From: Liolophura sinensis
Lineage: Eukaryota; Mollusca; Polyplacophora; Chitonida; Chitonidae
Assembly (NCBI RefSeq): GCF_032854445.1
Contig: NC_088307.1
Coordinates: forward strand, 11,980,017-12,044,016
Length of the DNA stretch: 64,000 nt
Direction of reading: 5' to 3'
The notes below the pieces were generated by a model, which saw only the letters and a list, made by a program, of their open reading frames with translations, had not been told where the DNA came from and ran no database searches. This document shows, in pieces, positions 46,714-58,605 of the stretch. Made by a program: the position numbers and the translations under genes. Every line of letters starts with the position of its first letter. Position 1 is the stretch's first letter.

Positions 46714-49152
46714 CTAGACACGTGACAAACAATCAGCAATTACATTATCTTTCCCTTTTATGTGTCTAATCTCTAGATTAAATTCTTGCAAAAGCAAACT
46801 CCACCGTAACAATCTTCGGTTTTTACCTTTTAGTTTGTGCAAGAAAGTTAAGGGATTGTGATCTGTATACACAACAATGGGGTAACTTGACGAAGTCACA
46901 TATACTTCAAAATGCTGTACTGCTAGAATCAAGGACAGACACTCCTTTTCTATTGTCGAATAATTTCTCTGGCACTTGTCAAATTTGCGAGAGAAAAAAC
47001 ATACAGGGTGATCAACGTGATCTGTTTCATTTTCTTGTAACAAAACTGCCCCAGCAGATATATCACTAGCATCAACAGCTAGCTTAAATGGTAAATTAAA
47101 ATCAGGTGCTACAAGTATGGGGCCGCTGCTTAGCATGGCCTTTAATCTATCAAAAGATCTCTGACACTCAATGGACCACAAGAATTTAGCACCTTTCTTT
47201 AACAGCTGAGTTAATGGCTCACTAACAAATGAAAAGTTCCTACAGAACTTACGATAATAACCTGCCATGCCCAAAAAACGCTTTAATTCTCTCTTACAAC
47301 TTGGCACTGGAAAACAAGAGATAGCAACTCCACTAGGATGTACAACATTGAGATCAGTGCTATCTCTGTCTACATATGGCTTTAACATGTTAATGTGACA
47401 AAGTTGTCTAGATTTGCGCCGATCAGGAGTGAAAATAATATAACTAAGATCACTTAGCCTCTTGTCTACCACATAAGGTCCAAAATAACGAGCCTCAAGT
47501 GGCTTACCACTAACTGGAAGTAAGGCCAATACCTTCTGACCAACTTCAAATCTGCGTCTTACTGTCTCTTTGTCATACTTAGTTTTCATACTCTTCTGAG
47601 AAGCTGTAAGATTCTCTCTGGCTAACTCACATACTCTGTTGAGCTTAGTACGAAAACTTGACACATACTGTAATAGGTTAACATTGTCACTATCACCAGA
47701 CACAAACTTTTCCTTGAACAACTGTAGTGGACCACGCACAGTATGGCCAAACACAAGCTCAAATGGACTAAATCCAAGTGACTCTTGTACAGACTCTCTT
47801 ACAGCAAACATTAACAAAGGTACACCCTCGTCCCAATCTTTCCCTGTCTCAAAGCAGTAAGTTCTTATCATACTTTTCAGTGTCTGATGGAATCTCTCTA
47901 GTGCTCCTTGACTTTGTGGGTGATAAGCTGAGGATTTATACTGGCTAATACCTAGCTCATGCATAACTTGTTGGAACACACCAGACATGAAATTTGAACC
48001 CTGGTCTGACTGTACTGACTTAGGCAGACCAAACATGGTGAAGAACTTTACTAAAGCCTTAATTACAGTCTTGGCAGTAATATTCCTTAGTGGAATTGCC
48101 TCAGGGAAACGAGTTAAAGTACACATTATGGTTAACATATACTGATTTCCAGACTTTGTCTTAGGTAGCAGACCAACACAATCTATTAAGATTCTACTGA
48201 ATGGCTCACCAATTGCAGGAATAGGCCTCAAGGCTGCCTTGGGGATTGTCTGGTTAGGTTTCCCCACTAACTGACATGCATGACAAGACCTGCAAAATTC
48301 AGTAACATCTTTCCTTATTCCTGGCCAATAAAAATGACTGAGAATCTTATGATAGGTCTTATTAACACCTAAATGACCTGCTAACGGCGTTTCATGCGCT
48401 ATGGTCAGTATGTCTTTACGATAAGACTTGGGCACAACTACCTGATGCTTAACTGCCCATTCATCCTCCAACGAAACATCGGGAGGCCTCCACTGCCGCA
48501 TCAATATGCCAGACTTGACACAGTAGTAGCATGGGTCAGGTAAAGATTCACCATCTTTAGCTGCATCATTAAACAAGCAAGAAATACTTGGATCACTGTG
48601 TTGTTCAGCAATCAACTCAGTCCTACAAAATGGCTGATCACCACTAACAAAATTAGTATCTACTTCCTGCTGGCTGTCTAATTTGGAAGAATCTCCATCC
48701 AACATGTTGTTGAGAAAAGTCTCGCTCAAATCAACAGTACTACCCTGGTCTGTACTGACTTTTCTAGACATAGCTCTTGTAACAACACAGGACGGATATA
48801 AACCCGCTATCTCGCTTTCAACTGGCTCTGTGACTGAATTCAGAGAAGGCTTATCAACCATTAAGGGATCAACAGTAACTTTATCATGTGCTGAGTCATT
48901 TCCCAACAACAAATGAATACCCTCAAAAGGTAATGAAGGCTTAATGCCTACCCTGACAGGTCCAGATATCAAATCTGATGACAAATAAATATCATGAAGG
49001 GGAACACTGACAAAGTCACTAGACTCTACACCTCTAATAAGGGCACGAACCCCAGAGTATGACACTTCAGAAAAGTGCAGAGTATTCATCAACAACAGAG
49101 ACTGAGATGCCCCAGTATCCCTTAATATCTTTATAGGGGTAGCACAAGACAT
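46714..49152 (-). CDS. LTR element pol: protease, integrase, GPY/F, RNase H (no RT core)
   Basis: 812 codons without a stop. Protease DTGASQSLL is at the N-terminus. The integrase HHCC finger (HETPLAGHLGVNKTYH, CRSCHACQ) and D,D-35-E core (LIDCVGLLP, SDQGSNFMSG, HPQSQGALERFH) follow, then GPY/F module RYFGPYVV. After LNVVHPSGVAI the frame passes straight into KRELKRFLGMAGYYRKF, which normally follows the RT palm, and then into RNase H: LAVDASDISAGAVL, TIEKECLSL, VVYTDHNPL and KDNVIADCLSRV. The YxDD palm is missing, with the join near plus positions 47300-47350. The open frame after loss of RT is notable. Confidence 0.9.
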   Translation of the reverse strand: MSCATPIKILRDTGASQSLLLMNTLHFSEVSYSGVRALIRGVESSDFVSVPLHDIYLSSDLISGPVRVGIKPSLPFEGIHLLLGNDSAHDKVTVDPLMVDKPSLNSVTEPVESEIAGLYPSCVVTRAMSRKVSTDQGSTVDLSETFLNNMLDGDSSKLDSQQEVDTNFVSGDQPFCRTELIAEQHSDPSISCLFNDAAKDGESLPDPCYYCVKSGILMRQWRPPDVSLEDEWAVKHQVVVPKSYRKDILTIAHETPLAGHLGVNKTYHKILSHFYWPGIRKDVTEFCRSCHACQLVGKPNQTIPKAALRPIPAIGEPFSRILIDCVGLLPKTKSGNQYMLTIMCTLTRFPEAIPLRNITAKTVIKALVKFFTMFGLPKSVQSDQGSNFMSGVFQQVMHELGISQYKSSAYHPQSQGALERFHQTLKSMIRTYCFETGKDWDEGVPLLMFAVRESVQESLGFSPFELVFGHTVRGPLQLFKEKFVSGDSDNVNLLQYVSSFRTKLNRVCELARENLTASQKSMKTKYDKETVRRRFEVGQKVLALLPVSGKPLEARYFGPYVVDKRLSDLSYIIFTPDRRKSRQLCHINMLKPYVDRDSTDLNVVHPSGVAISCFPVPSCKRELKRFLGMAGYYRKFCRNFSFVSEPLTQLLKKGAKFLWSIECQRSFDRLKAMLSSGPILVAPDFNLPFKLAVDASDISAGAVLLQENETDHVDHPVCFFSRKFDKCQRNYSTIEKECLSLILAVQHFEVYVTSSSYPIVVYTDHNPLTFLHKLKGKNRRLLRWSLLLQEFNLEIRHIKGKDNVIADCLSRV

Positions 49153-50480
49153 GACATATCAGCTAACTCAGATCTGCTTTTAACTGCTGATGTAACTTCC
49201 GGCAATGTTTTGTGCATTGCAACACAAAGACCTGTGGGCTTATACTCATTCTGAGCTTCCCGTATCCTTTTCAACTTGTAACATTCACTCATCACGTGAC
49301 CTACCCGCTTGCAAAAATTACAAATGACCCTATTTCGAGGACTACCATTCCAATCTGAACTACGTGAACCATGAGCTGTAGAACCATTGGAGCCTGGTGT
49401 AGAACTCTTCTGTGTAGAGCTACCTCTACCTGTTGCATGTGACTGGGTATTTCTGCGTATAAATGAATTAAATGGCTTACCCGTGTATGTAACCTTATGT
49501 GTCAAGGAATAATCATCAGCTAAACTGGCTGCCTCTTCAAGTGTACTCGCCTTCTGCACATGAACGAACACCTTTACATCATTATGAATACAACGCTTGA
49601 ACTCTTCTACCAGCACAAGCTGACGTAAACTTTCAAAATCCTTGCCTATTTTCTTGGCTATACACCAGCGGTCAAACAACTGCTCCTTAGCTCGACCAAA
49701 CTCAACGTATGTCTGATCTCTACCTTTTTCACAGTTACGAAATTTCTGGCGGTAAGCTTCAGGCACCAATTCATAACCCTTCAAAATTACCTCTTTCACA
49801 TAGTCATAATTGGAAGCATTCTCTACACTTAACTGAGTGTAAATTTCCCTGGCTTTTCCAATTAGCACACTCTGTAATAACAGTCCAGAACTCTTTAGGC
49901 CACTTTAAACTATTTGCAATTTTCTCAAAATGCAGAAAATATTTATCCACCTCTTTTTCCTGAAAGGATGGAACTAACCGAATGTATTTGGTCACATCAA
50001 ATCCGGAATCCTGTCTACCGGAAGGACCCGGTTTCCCATCTCTCTCTAATTCTAACTTTTTCATTTGGAACTCCAATTCTCTTTCCCTCTCTCTTTCTTC
50101 CCTCTCTCTCTCTTTTTCCTCTCTCTGCACTTCCCTCTCTCTTTCTTTCTCTCTTTCCTCTTCCTCAACTTTTCTATCTCATGTTCCCTCTCTTTCTCTC
50201 TTTCCTCTTTCTCCAATCTCAACTTTAACTCAAACTGCTTAAACTTAAGCTCGGCATCAGACTGACCCTTGAACTCATAATCAGATAATGCAGAACTATC
50301 AAACTTCCCTATCTCCACTAAATGTTTCAACAAAGTATACTGCATATCTCTTTTCCTCCATGAAGACTTTATGGACAAACCTAAAAATGTCCCTAACTTA
50401 ACCAAATCTTCCTTCTTTAAACTCTCAAAAACATCCTGATCGGGCGCATTAACAAACTGTTTAGGATCAAAATCTCCCAT
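49131..50480 (-). pseudogene. LTR element gag, frame-broken
   Basis: Starts at 50480 (MGDFDPKQFVNAPDQD), runs through a Glu/Arg/Lys charged region, then a capsid-like part (YIRLVPSFQEKEVDKYF; ELVPEAYRQKFR) and one CCHC knuckle CNFCKRVGHVMSEC near 49280-49330. The frame shifts near 50080-50130 in the charged low-complexity tract and shifts back near 49830; the outer pieces share one frame. Its end overlaps pol by 22 nt in the -1 frame, fitting frameshift expression. Confidence 0.82.
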
Positions 50481-50608
50481 TGTAAATATTTAGCCACTGA
50501 ATCATTCACCGTTAAAATTAAGCAATCGCTTCTCACTTGTTTTTAACTTCAAATATCCGGCGCAAAACAAAAAGGAAACAATCAGTTCCCGGACAAGCCC
50601 CCAATTTC

Positions 50609-51610
50609 TGTTACGGTATTGAAAACGGCAACAGAAAACAGACTCAGTGACTCAATATTACAATGTAAACAATGCTTTATATATAAAATGAGACATACAG
50701 TTTTACAGACAGTTCAACAACAACAACATACACATCAGTATTACCGGTCTTTACAAGTTTCCAGTTCACCTTTGCATCCCAAGGAATGTATTCCAGGAAA
50801 TCCAATGTAAAGACCATGGGATAAACACACAATTCACACAAGTCACAAATTGTCCTAGACAGGTACTTCGCCAGGTTAGCGAACACGAACACAGTACACA
50901 GGTTACACAGAACTGGAACAGTCAAGCCTTTGAATGACGTCACACCCGCAGAGCACAACACAGGGTAAATACAGGCATGGAGGTATAATCCACTTCAGAT
51001 CAGTCACAGCTCCCGCAGAAGCTCACAAACGAGCCGTTCAGAGGCGTAGAGTAATGTCACCTTGTGGCAGAACGAACGTCCTTTGCAAAACTGAAAACTT
51101 CAGTTTAGAGTCCTTGACGACCTTGTCGGTCAGCGTGTTAAACAAATTACACAGTCAACACTGTATAATCATAATAAAGATCCGAACACCAATAAACGTG
51201 ACTTCCGCAGAAATTCACATAAACCAGACATCAGTACTACTGTGGTACACAAACGGTGTCGGCATAAAAAACTGTCCTCCCAAATGAAACTGGCATCACC
51301 AGCTCATATCAAAATAATGGACTCGATACGAGAGCGTCTCACACTTTCCTGGCTCCCAGTGGATGCAGCAAAAATACCTCCTCTCTGCACAGAAAACACG
51401 GCTTATATACGTGCCAGGTGGATTCAACTATTCTTAGACACAGAATTAACAGCCAATGAACAGCCAGTTAAATAAACAGATCATTGAACAAGGTGCTTTC
51501 AGCCAGGTCCGCGCTGTACATATATAACAGGGCCTGTTATGCTTATAACATATAACACAAAGGTCCGCAGACTAACAGTACATGAAAACGTTAAATAGTC
51601 ATACATAACA
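50609..51610 (-). repeat. 5' LTR, complete, about 1002 bp
   Basis: Bounded by the inverted termini TGTTA and TAACA. It lies directly outside the leader (reverse complement of GACAAGCCCCCAATTTC) and ends with the stretch shared with the 3' LTR stub. I could not assign a tRNA primer site. Confidence 0.78.
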
Positions 51611-51723
51611 CCTTTCTCCTTAAAGACAAATCGGGAAAAAATATTGATGGTCAGGTTCAGAAATAACATTTCACATTTTTTCGTCTGAAGTTTACTTCTT
51701 CTCCGGCCGTAAGTGAGAAGGTC
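51611..51723. other. Junction between LTR and copy B
   Basis: Short unplaced sequence ending in a SINE family 1 snippet (CTCCGGCCGTAAGTGAGAAG). Confidence 0.5.
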
Positions 51724-52519
51724 CGACAATATCGTAATTTCTTGAATTTGAACAAGTTCCAACAATGTTTTCAGCTGTAGGCCGTCAGAGACTTGTGTAT
51801 ATAGCGTAGCGTCGTACATGACGTCTTGTATTTAGAATTCAAGTTCAATTACCAAATACTAAGCACTGTGAAAGTTTTACATTTTGACTTAAGTCAGAAT
51901 GTGTTCGTGGAATCGACCCCTGATACCTAACATTCTCAGTTCAGTACTTTATATTTTACAGTAGAAAGCACCAGTCACTGTTTTTCAAAAGAAAATGTAC
52001 TAAAGATTCCTAATTAAATAATTCTCACTTCACAGAATGCCAATTCAGTAGTGATATATAGTACACTGCTTGCTATTCAGTACATGTACTAAAAACAGTT
52101 ATTACTGCACATGGCTTTGATTTGGATATTTATACTTGACAGTTGCATTATCCATTTGTTCATATTGTCCACTTTATTTCAATTTAGTTATGAGTTCACA
52201 TGTTAGAAATACCGTAGATTCTACTCCACATTTTGCGAACTTAATAGTGACTTCTTGGTCAATACTAAACACTCTCTTGTTTTAGCAAATCTGGTCAAAG
52301 GTTTCCATAGATCTGAATTGAGTTTCCAACTTATTTTTTTTATTTAATTATTGTCCTTATTGCACAAAACTTGAGTGCTTTCTATTTGTATACGATGGCT
52401 GTTATTTGACAAACGTTCAGATAAGGAAACGGCTTCTCGAGACCCGCCCACTGGTTGTTGAGTTCATAAAGGGCCTAGCGAGGGGTGATGCATTTAATAG
52501 GATAGTGTGTACATGTATG

Positions 52520-52825
52520 TATGCTTTGGGTTTAACGTCGTATTGAACAATGATTTCAGTCATATGATCACAAGGCGTCCTTGCCGCCAATGTGCTGCCG
52601 CCACTGAAGTATTATGCCAAAGGCACCAGACATGACAGCCCAACCAGTCCCACTATATTGACACCGGGGTAACCAGTCATGTTTCCTTCTTCTAGCCGCT
52701 CAAGACTGAGCGTTAAGCAAGGCAGCAACAAGTACCATTTTTAAAATCTTTGGTATTACCTCTCCCGAGTTTGATACCGGGGTCTCCCGACTTTGAGTCG
52801 AACGCTCTAACCATCAGGCCCCTGA
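52520..52825 (-). repeat. SINE family 3, near full length, minus
   Basis: GGGTTTAACGTCGTATTGAAC to the tRNA-like head (reverse of GATGGTTAGAGCGTTCGACT). Copies A and C carry only an internally deleted version here. Confidence 0.75.
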
Positions 52826-53639
52826 AGTAAAAACTGTGCGACTTTATCATGTGACTTGTGAAAAGTGCTAGATAACCTTTTGGTGACAATAATTTGCCAA
52901 TCACTTATCTCACCGTGTTTCAGAGGCACAAATGACATCTCTTTCCTTAGAAATTTCCAAGGTTTACAAGTTCAGCTCCTCAATATTCTCTATCTTTTAT
53001 CCGCTCTGAATAAATTATTGTGAAACTTTTCTCAGACATTCATGTTGCAGTACATGTGATCAGTAACAGTTCCTTAAAGTCAAAGAAAGCTAAACTACGA
53101 AGTAAGGTTTATCATACAAACAACTGAAAAGTATGCATAAAAATGCTTTCATTTCATTTTTCAGACATTTGCAAGAGTGTTGATAGGCATTCAAATAATA
53201 CTATGGTGAGCTTTAGGAGCCGTACTGACGATATCTAGGAACTCTGACCCCACAACAGCTTTTTTCCTGATGTTCACCAGAAAGGCCATTTTGGGAATAT
53301 TATTTCAGTATTCTCTTACTCACAGGTAAAACGAGTTATTCCAGCATTCGGTGTCGTGATTGGACTTGGCAAAACTTCTTGTTACGATTTGGCAAAACAG
53401 AGTTCCTAAACTCTGATAGAATGGTCTTAGAATTCAAATGTTTGAACGCCTAAAACTCTTTTGACGAAAATAAAAAAAAAAACGTATATGAAAGTATATT
53501 TATGCATAGTTTGAAGTGGTCTATTTAGTGATGCCTAATTGGATTCATGCAGATCTTTTCTTTTAACATTCTTGACAGGCCACATGGTACAGTCGAATTT
53601 ATTAAACTTTAGCGATAAAAGAGTTCTGGGACGAAACAC
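52826..53639. other. Duplicated upstream non-coding sequence
   Basis: Matches copy A around 8515-9160. No exon or further repeat recognised. Confidence 0.5.
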
Positions 53640-54035
53640 TTCTATTGTAGTTTAACGCCTTCTTCAAGAATATTTAACGCATGCCCTGGCGGTCAGTTTT
53701 ATGAATTGAGGAAACAAGAATGCGCACAGCAAAAATCACAGCGTAATCGTAGATTAATACCTGGACTGTACCGACATGAGCAGGGGACTGGCGCATCACA
53801 GTGACCTCGGAGACTTTCACCAATCCTGGTGGCTGCGAGTTCAAGTCCAGCTCATGCTGGCTTCCTCTCGGGTTGTACGTGGGGAAATTCTGTCATGTCT
53901 TTCAGCAACATGCGGATGGTCGAGGATTTTCTCCAGGGCTCTGCCCGGACTCCAGGGCTCTGTCCAACCATAAAGCTGGCTACCGTTTTATGATTGAAAT
54001 GTTCTTGAGAACGGCGTAAAACATTAATCAAATAA
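53640..54035. repeat. SINE family 1: short minus piece and near full-length plus copy
   Basis: The plus copy at about 53790-54035 has B-box GTTCAAGTCC, GCTCATGCTGGCTTCC and a partly duplicated core (two CAGGGCTCTG runs), then AACGGCGTAAAACATTAATC. Confidence 0.75.
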
Positions 54036-54321
54036 AAAAATAATGACTTTATATCTCATATAAACAGCATTTTTTATAGATGGTTTTGTGGCTCTATAGG
54101 TTCATATTTTAGACCTCGCTCAGCCTTGCCTGGCATTTATCTATGTCAACGATCCGCCCATCAACAGTCACAATTAAAGAGGCTAAACCGGAGATTTTTG
54201 GTAAAAAAAAATTTCCCAAAATCCATAATTAAATAAGATTTTGCTCAATTTACCATGATGAGCATGTGGTCTTTGGTAATATATAAGATCATTACCCAGA
54301 ATACAATAGCAATACGTGAAG

Positions 54322-54414
54322 TGACGTCACTAGATTTCGCCATGTGATTGAATTATGGCAAGAGACACATACACCGTATAGTACATGCACGAATAGGCAC
54401 GTTTCTATGGTAAC
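54322..54414 (+). promoter_or_regulatory. Candidate promoter elements before orphan exon (CRE and X-box-like)
   Basis: TGACGTCA at 54322-54329 and GTTTCTATGGTAAC at 54401-54414, 460 and 381 bp before the ATG. Confidence 0.5.
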
Positions 54415-54781
54415 CAATATGGTATTGCGCAAGTACTACGTAAAAGAAACGACAAAGAAGAGTTAATATTTTTTAAAACCTCAGCCAAATGCTGCAAGTA
54501 TATTTGAAAATGTGATATGCCCAATACCAGCTGTCTGGGCAAATATTCAAAAGTATTGTTTATTGGTTTGTACAATGGTTTACTCTGTTTCGGCCGGAAC
54601 GTTTTGTTCCAAAAGTGCGAAATAGGCCTTCATACGGTTGGCCGCACACACACAACACATTTAAATTCAGAGCAAGAAGGCAAATTCCCGACCTGATTTT
54701 TATATCTGATACATATAAGTACATGCACATTTTGACTGTAAGCAACGTCGTCTACACACAGAACGGTGTAAGCGTGTGAAG

Positions 54782-54860
54782 ATGGCAGTCCATGTAACTT
54801 TGGGCGGGTTTCTCGCTTTGGCGTGTGCATGTATACTTGCCAGAACAGCCATAGGTCAAG
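54782..54860 (+). CDS. Receptor family orphan first exon (copy B)
   Basis: 79 nt encoding MAVHVTLGGFLALACACILA.. to GQ, open, with donor GTAAGT. No EGF, stalk, TM or tail exon follows before the next first exon 3.7 kb downstream. It could be a remnant of a truncated gene or an alternative first exon for the copy C gene; both have phase 1 donors, so splicing either one would keep frame. Confidence 0.65.
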
Positions 54861-55014
54861 GTAAGTTCTTTTGCCACATAATAGATTTTTAAAATTACAT
54901 ATTTTACTAACTTGATTTACCGGTTATATCACTTTTTCTGTAAGTTTCCGTAAGCGTATGGCATAATTTCAATTTCCCCTGCCCAACAAATCTTGAGTAT
55001 GTGTGTATCCTTAG

Positions 55015-55190
55015 TGTTTTCTTTATTTGTTTGTTTTACTGGTGTATTACGTCATAAACAAGAATATTTCACTTATATGACGGCGGCCAGCATTATGGTA
55101 GGACGAAACCGGGCAAAGAGCCGAGCAAACGCTCGACTATCCGCAGATTGCTGGCAGACATTCCCACGTACTGCACGTCCTTAGTTTTTT
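55015..55190 (-). repeat. SINE family 1 in copy B, minus
   Basis: ACTGGTGTATTACGTC, ACGGCGGCCAGCATTATGG and CCGCAGATTGCTGGCAGAC; orthologous to 10225-10480. Confidence 0.78.
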
Positions 55191-55337
55191 ACGTCCCACA
55201 ACTAATCGTGTGCCGCCGTCATAAAAGTGATATGTAATTATACACCAATCACATTAATACATAATCTTCAGTACGGTGATTCATTAGGACATGGGGATCA
55301 GACTGGCGAATATATATGCATGTACATGTAGGATATA

Positions 55338-55675
55338 TCCAAACCCCCAATAGAGGGTCCGCTTTAGGAGACGGGTAGATCCAGGGTCAATCTTGGGTCG
55401 GGTCACATCTGAGACATTAAAACAGGGAGTTGTAACTTCCTTGATTGGGGTTCGGCTTTAAGGGGACAGTGCAAGGACTGGTTGACCAGTATCAGTATAG
55501 TGGTTCGGGTGGGTCAGCTTACTTGCCTTCGGTAAGTCGTCTCAGTGAAACAGCACGAGATAAAAGAGCGTCCTACAACAAGGAAGCACAGTACAGCATG
55601 CACTCAAAGGACTCCTTTGTCGTCACGTTACTGAAAAACTGTTAGGTACCACATTAAGTCCCAAGCACTCATTCA
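55338..55675 (+). repeat. SINE family 2 in copy B
   Basis: ATCCAGGGTCAATCTTGGG to CCCAAGCACTCATTC; orthologous to the intron 1 copies of the other paralogues. Confidence 0.75.
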
Positions 55676-55785
55676 CTCACTGACTCACTCACTCCGAGCC
55701 CTCAAATGTAAAACTATATTGACTAATGCGTATAGAGGTTGTTATCTGCTGTGTACTATTGTCATCAAGGAAAACTCTGGTTTAG

Positions 55786-56418
55786 ACCATAGCTAGTGTT
55801 CAGAGTATGTTTTTCTCCACCATAGCTTGTGTTTAGAATATGTTGTGTCCCCACCATAGCTGGTGTTTAGAATATGTTTTTCCCCACAATAGCTGGTGTT
55901 AAGAATATGTTTTCCCCCATCGTAAATACAGTTTTACCTTGAAATGGCCCTGATTACCTGAATATAAAAAGATTTCTTTATCAAACAGAACACTTTAAAA
56001 TCATGCAAATTCCACATAAAAAGGGGTAAAAAGTCATTCGTTTATGTGGATTTATATACTTTTTCGTTTTTTCTCTCAGAATGAAAAGAAATGTTCTGAC
56101 AACTTTTCTATGGGGGGTATTTGGGACAACCTTTTTGTATATATGATTTAACATAAAAATATTGCATATTATGATGTGGTGCATGTGCAATAAATTTATT
56201 TGATTATATCTAAACACATGCGTTAAATTTGAGTTATGATAATATTTTGGAATATGTTATAAATATAACTAGGATCAAAATAGTGGTTTAAAATATTTGC
56301 CAGATGGAACGTCCAAATCCACGCCCAGATATATTTACTGGACGTGAGTCAGATTTTTTTTTTAAGGCTCTATTATACAAAGACGAGATATACCAAGAGG
56401 TGGTCCCAAATATCCACC
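55786..56418. repeat. Dispersed repeat R, copy 2
   Basis: Same orientation and order as 39648-40311, with four tandem units at its start. It lies exactly between duplication copies B and C. Confidence 0.85.
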
Positions 56419-58162
56419 ATACATTCATTATTTTCATCTGATACCTAACATTCCCAGTTCAGTACTTTATATTTTACTGTATAAAGTACTATTCACTATT
56501 TTCAAAAGTGAAAAGATTGCTCATTAAATAATTCTCACTTCACATAATGCCAAATCAATAGTAATATATACTTCACTGCTTGGTATTTAGTACATATACT
56601 AAAAATGACATTTATTAAACATTTATTACCGCATATGGCTTTGATTTGGTTATTAATACTTGACAGTTGCCTTATCCATGGGTTATAACTGTATACCTTA
56701 TCTCATTTTAGTTATGAGTTCACATGTTGGAAATACAGTAGATTCTATTTCACATTTTGCGAACTCAATAGTGACTACTTCTTCAATACTAAACGCTCTC
56801 TTCTTTTAAGAAATCTAGACAAAGGTTTTCAAAAATCTGGGTTGAGTTTCCAACTTATTTTTTTATTTAATGTTTGTCCTTATTGCACAACCTTCAAGTG
56901 CTTTCTATTTGTATACGATAGCTGTTATTTGACAAACGTTCAGATGAGTAAACGGCTTCTCGAGACCCGCCCACTGGTTCTTGAGTTCAAAAAAGGTCCA
57001 ACGAACGGTGATTCATTTAATACGATAGTATCTACATGTATGTATGCTTTGGGTTTAACATAGTCCTGAACAGTGATTTTAATCATATGATGACGAGGAG
57101 TCATTATGTGTGCGTACATATTGTATCTTCTTGTGGCAGGGTGAGTCATTGCCGCCAATGTGCTGCCGATATTGAATGATAACCTTTACTGACATTAATT
57201 TTCCGGTCACTTATCTCATCGTCTTTCAGAGGCACACATGACATCTCTTTCATCAGGAACTTCCCAAGTTTACAAACGTTCAGCTTCCCAATCTTATCCA
57301 TCTTTTATCCACTCTAAATAACTTTTTGTTAAACCTTTCTCAGACGTCCATGTTGAAGTAAATGTGATCAATAACAGTTGCTTAAAGTACGACGTAAAGT
57401 TTATCACATAGACACCAAAAAGCAATGCTTAAAAATGCTTATATTTAATTTTTCAGATTTTTTAAAGAGTGTTGATAGGCATTCAAAAAATGCTATGGTG
57501 GGCTTTATGAACCATAATGGCGGTATCTGGGAAGTCTGACGCCACATTACCTTTTTCCTGATGTTCACCAGAAGGAAGAGATTTTTGGGAACATTATTCC
57601 AGTAGTCTTTTACTTACGGGTAAAAAGAGTTATTCCAACATACAGTGTAGTGATTAGGGTTGGCAATACTTCCTGTTCCTGAACTCTTATAGTATGGTCC
57701 AGAAAGCCCACCTTGGATTTTAAATATTTGAACGCCTATAACTCTTTTCACCCCTCCCCTAAAAAAAAGGATATGAAAGTATATTTATGCATTGTTTGAA
57801 CAGGACAGGGGCATAAAGCTGGCTACCGTTGTATAAGCAAAATGTTCTTGAGTACAGCGTATCAAGTAAAAAAAAAACATAATGACTTTATATCTCATCT
57901 AAATAGCATTTTCTTTATATGATTTTGGTGGCTATAGGTTCATATTTTAGACCTAGCTCAGTCTTGTCTGGCATTTATATATGTCAACGATCCACCCATC
58001 GACAGTCACAATTAAAGGGGCTCAAGCGAGAGTTTTTTTTTAAAAGAAAAATCTCCCAAATCCATGATCAAATAAAATTTTGTATATTTACCAAGATGAA
58101 CATGGGATCTTATGTGATATATCAGGTCGTTACGCAGATTTCCACAATAGCAATGCGTGAAG

Positions 58163-58253
58163 TGACGTCATTTGGTTTTGTAACCCGCATGAATTACGGC
58201 AGGAGACACATACCCGGAAATAAATGCACGAATAGGCACGTTACTATGGTAAC
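58163..58253 (+). promoter_or_regulatory. Candidate promoter elements, copy C gene (CRE and X-box-like)
   Basis: TGACGTCA at 58163-58170 and GTTACTATGGTAAC at 58240-58253, 443 and 366 bp before the ATG. Confidence 0.52.
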
Positions 58254-58605
58254 CTATCGTATTCCACATTTACTATGTAAAACTAACGACCAAAAAGAGT
58301 AAATATTTTATAAAACCTCAGCCAAAAGCTACAAAGTATATAAGAAGATGCGAATATTGCAAATATTCAAAAGTGTTCTTTATTGTTTAACGATTTACTC
58401 TTTTTCAGCGCGAACATTTGGTTGAAGTTCTAAATAGGCCTTTATACGCTTGGCCGCACGCATACACAACACATTTAAATTTAGACCAGGAAGACAAACC
58501 CCCGACCTGATTTTGTTGGTAGAATAGTACATGTTTGTATACGCCAACGTACATTTTGACTGTACGCAACGTCATCTACACGCAGAACTGTGTAAGCGTG
58601 TAAAG

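Larger units (their letters stand above)
46532..51610 (-). mobile_element. Ty3/Gypsy LTR retrotransposon with Gmr1-like pol order, RT core deleted
   Basis: Minus-strand element. Its 5' LTR is 50609-51610, gag-like frames 50480-49131, pol 49152-46714, polypurine tract at 46600-46612 and a 68-bp stub of the 3' LTR at 46532-46599. The pol order is protease, integrase, RNase H, i.e. integrase before the RT/RNase H block, as in the Gmr1-like group (established for deuterostome and other animal elements). The RT fingers and palm are absent. It is therefore defective; gag also has frame breaks. Confidence 0.85.
51724..55784 (+). repeat. Segmental duplication, copy B
   Basis: Collinear with copy A from 7587 to about 10966, including promoter, exon 1, intron 1 start and both SINE remnants. 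It ends at repeat R and lacks the LINE part present in A and C. Confidence 0.88.

Noticed and set aside
49914-50265. Ser/Leu/Phe-rich plus-strand frames
   Set aside because: They are antisense to the charged Glu/Arg/Lys tract of the minus-strand gag.
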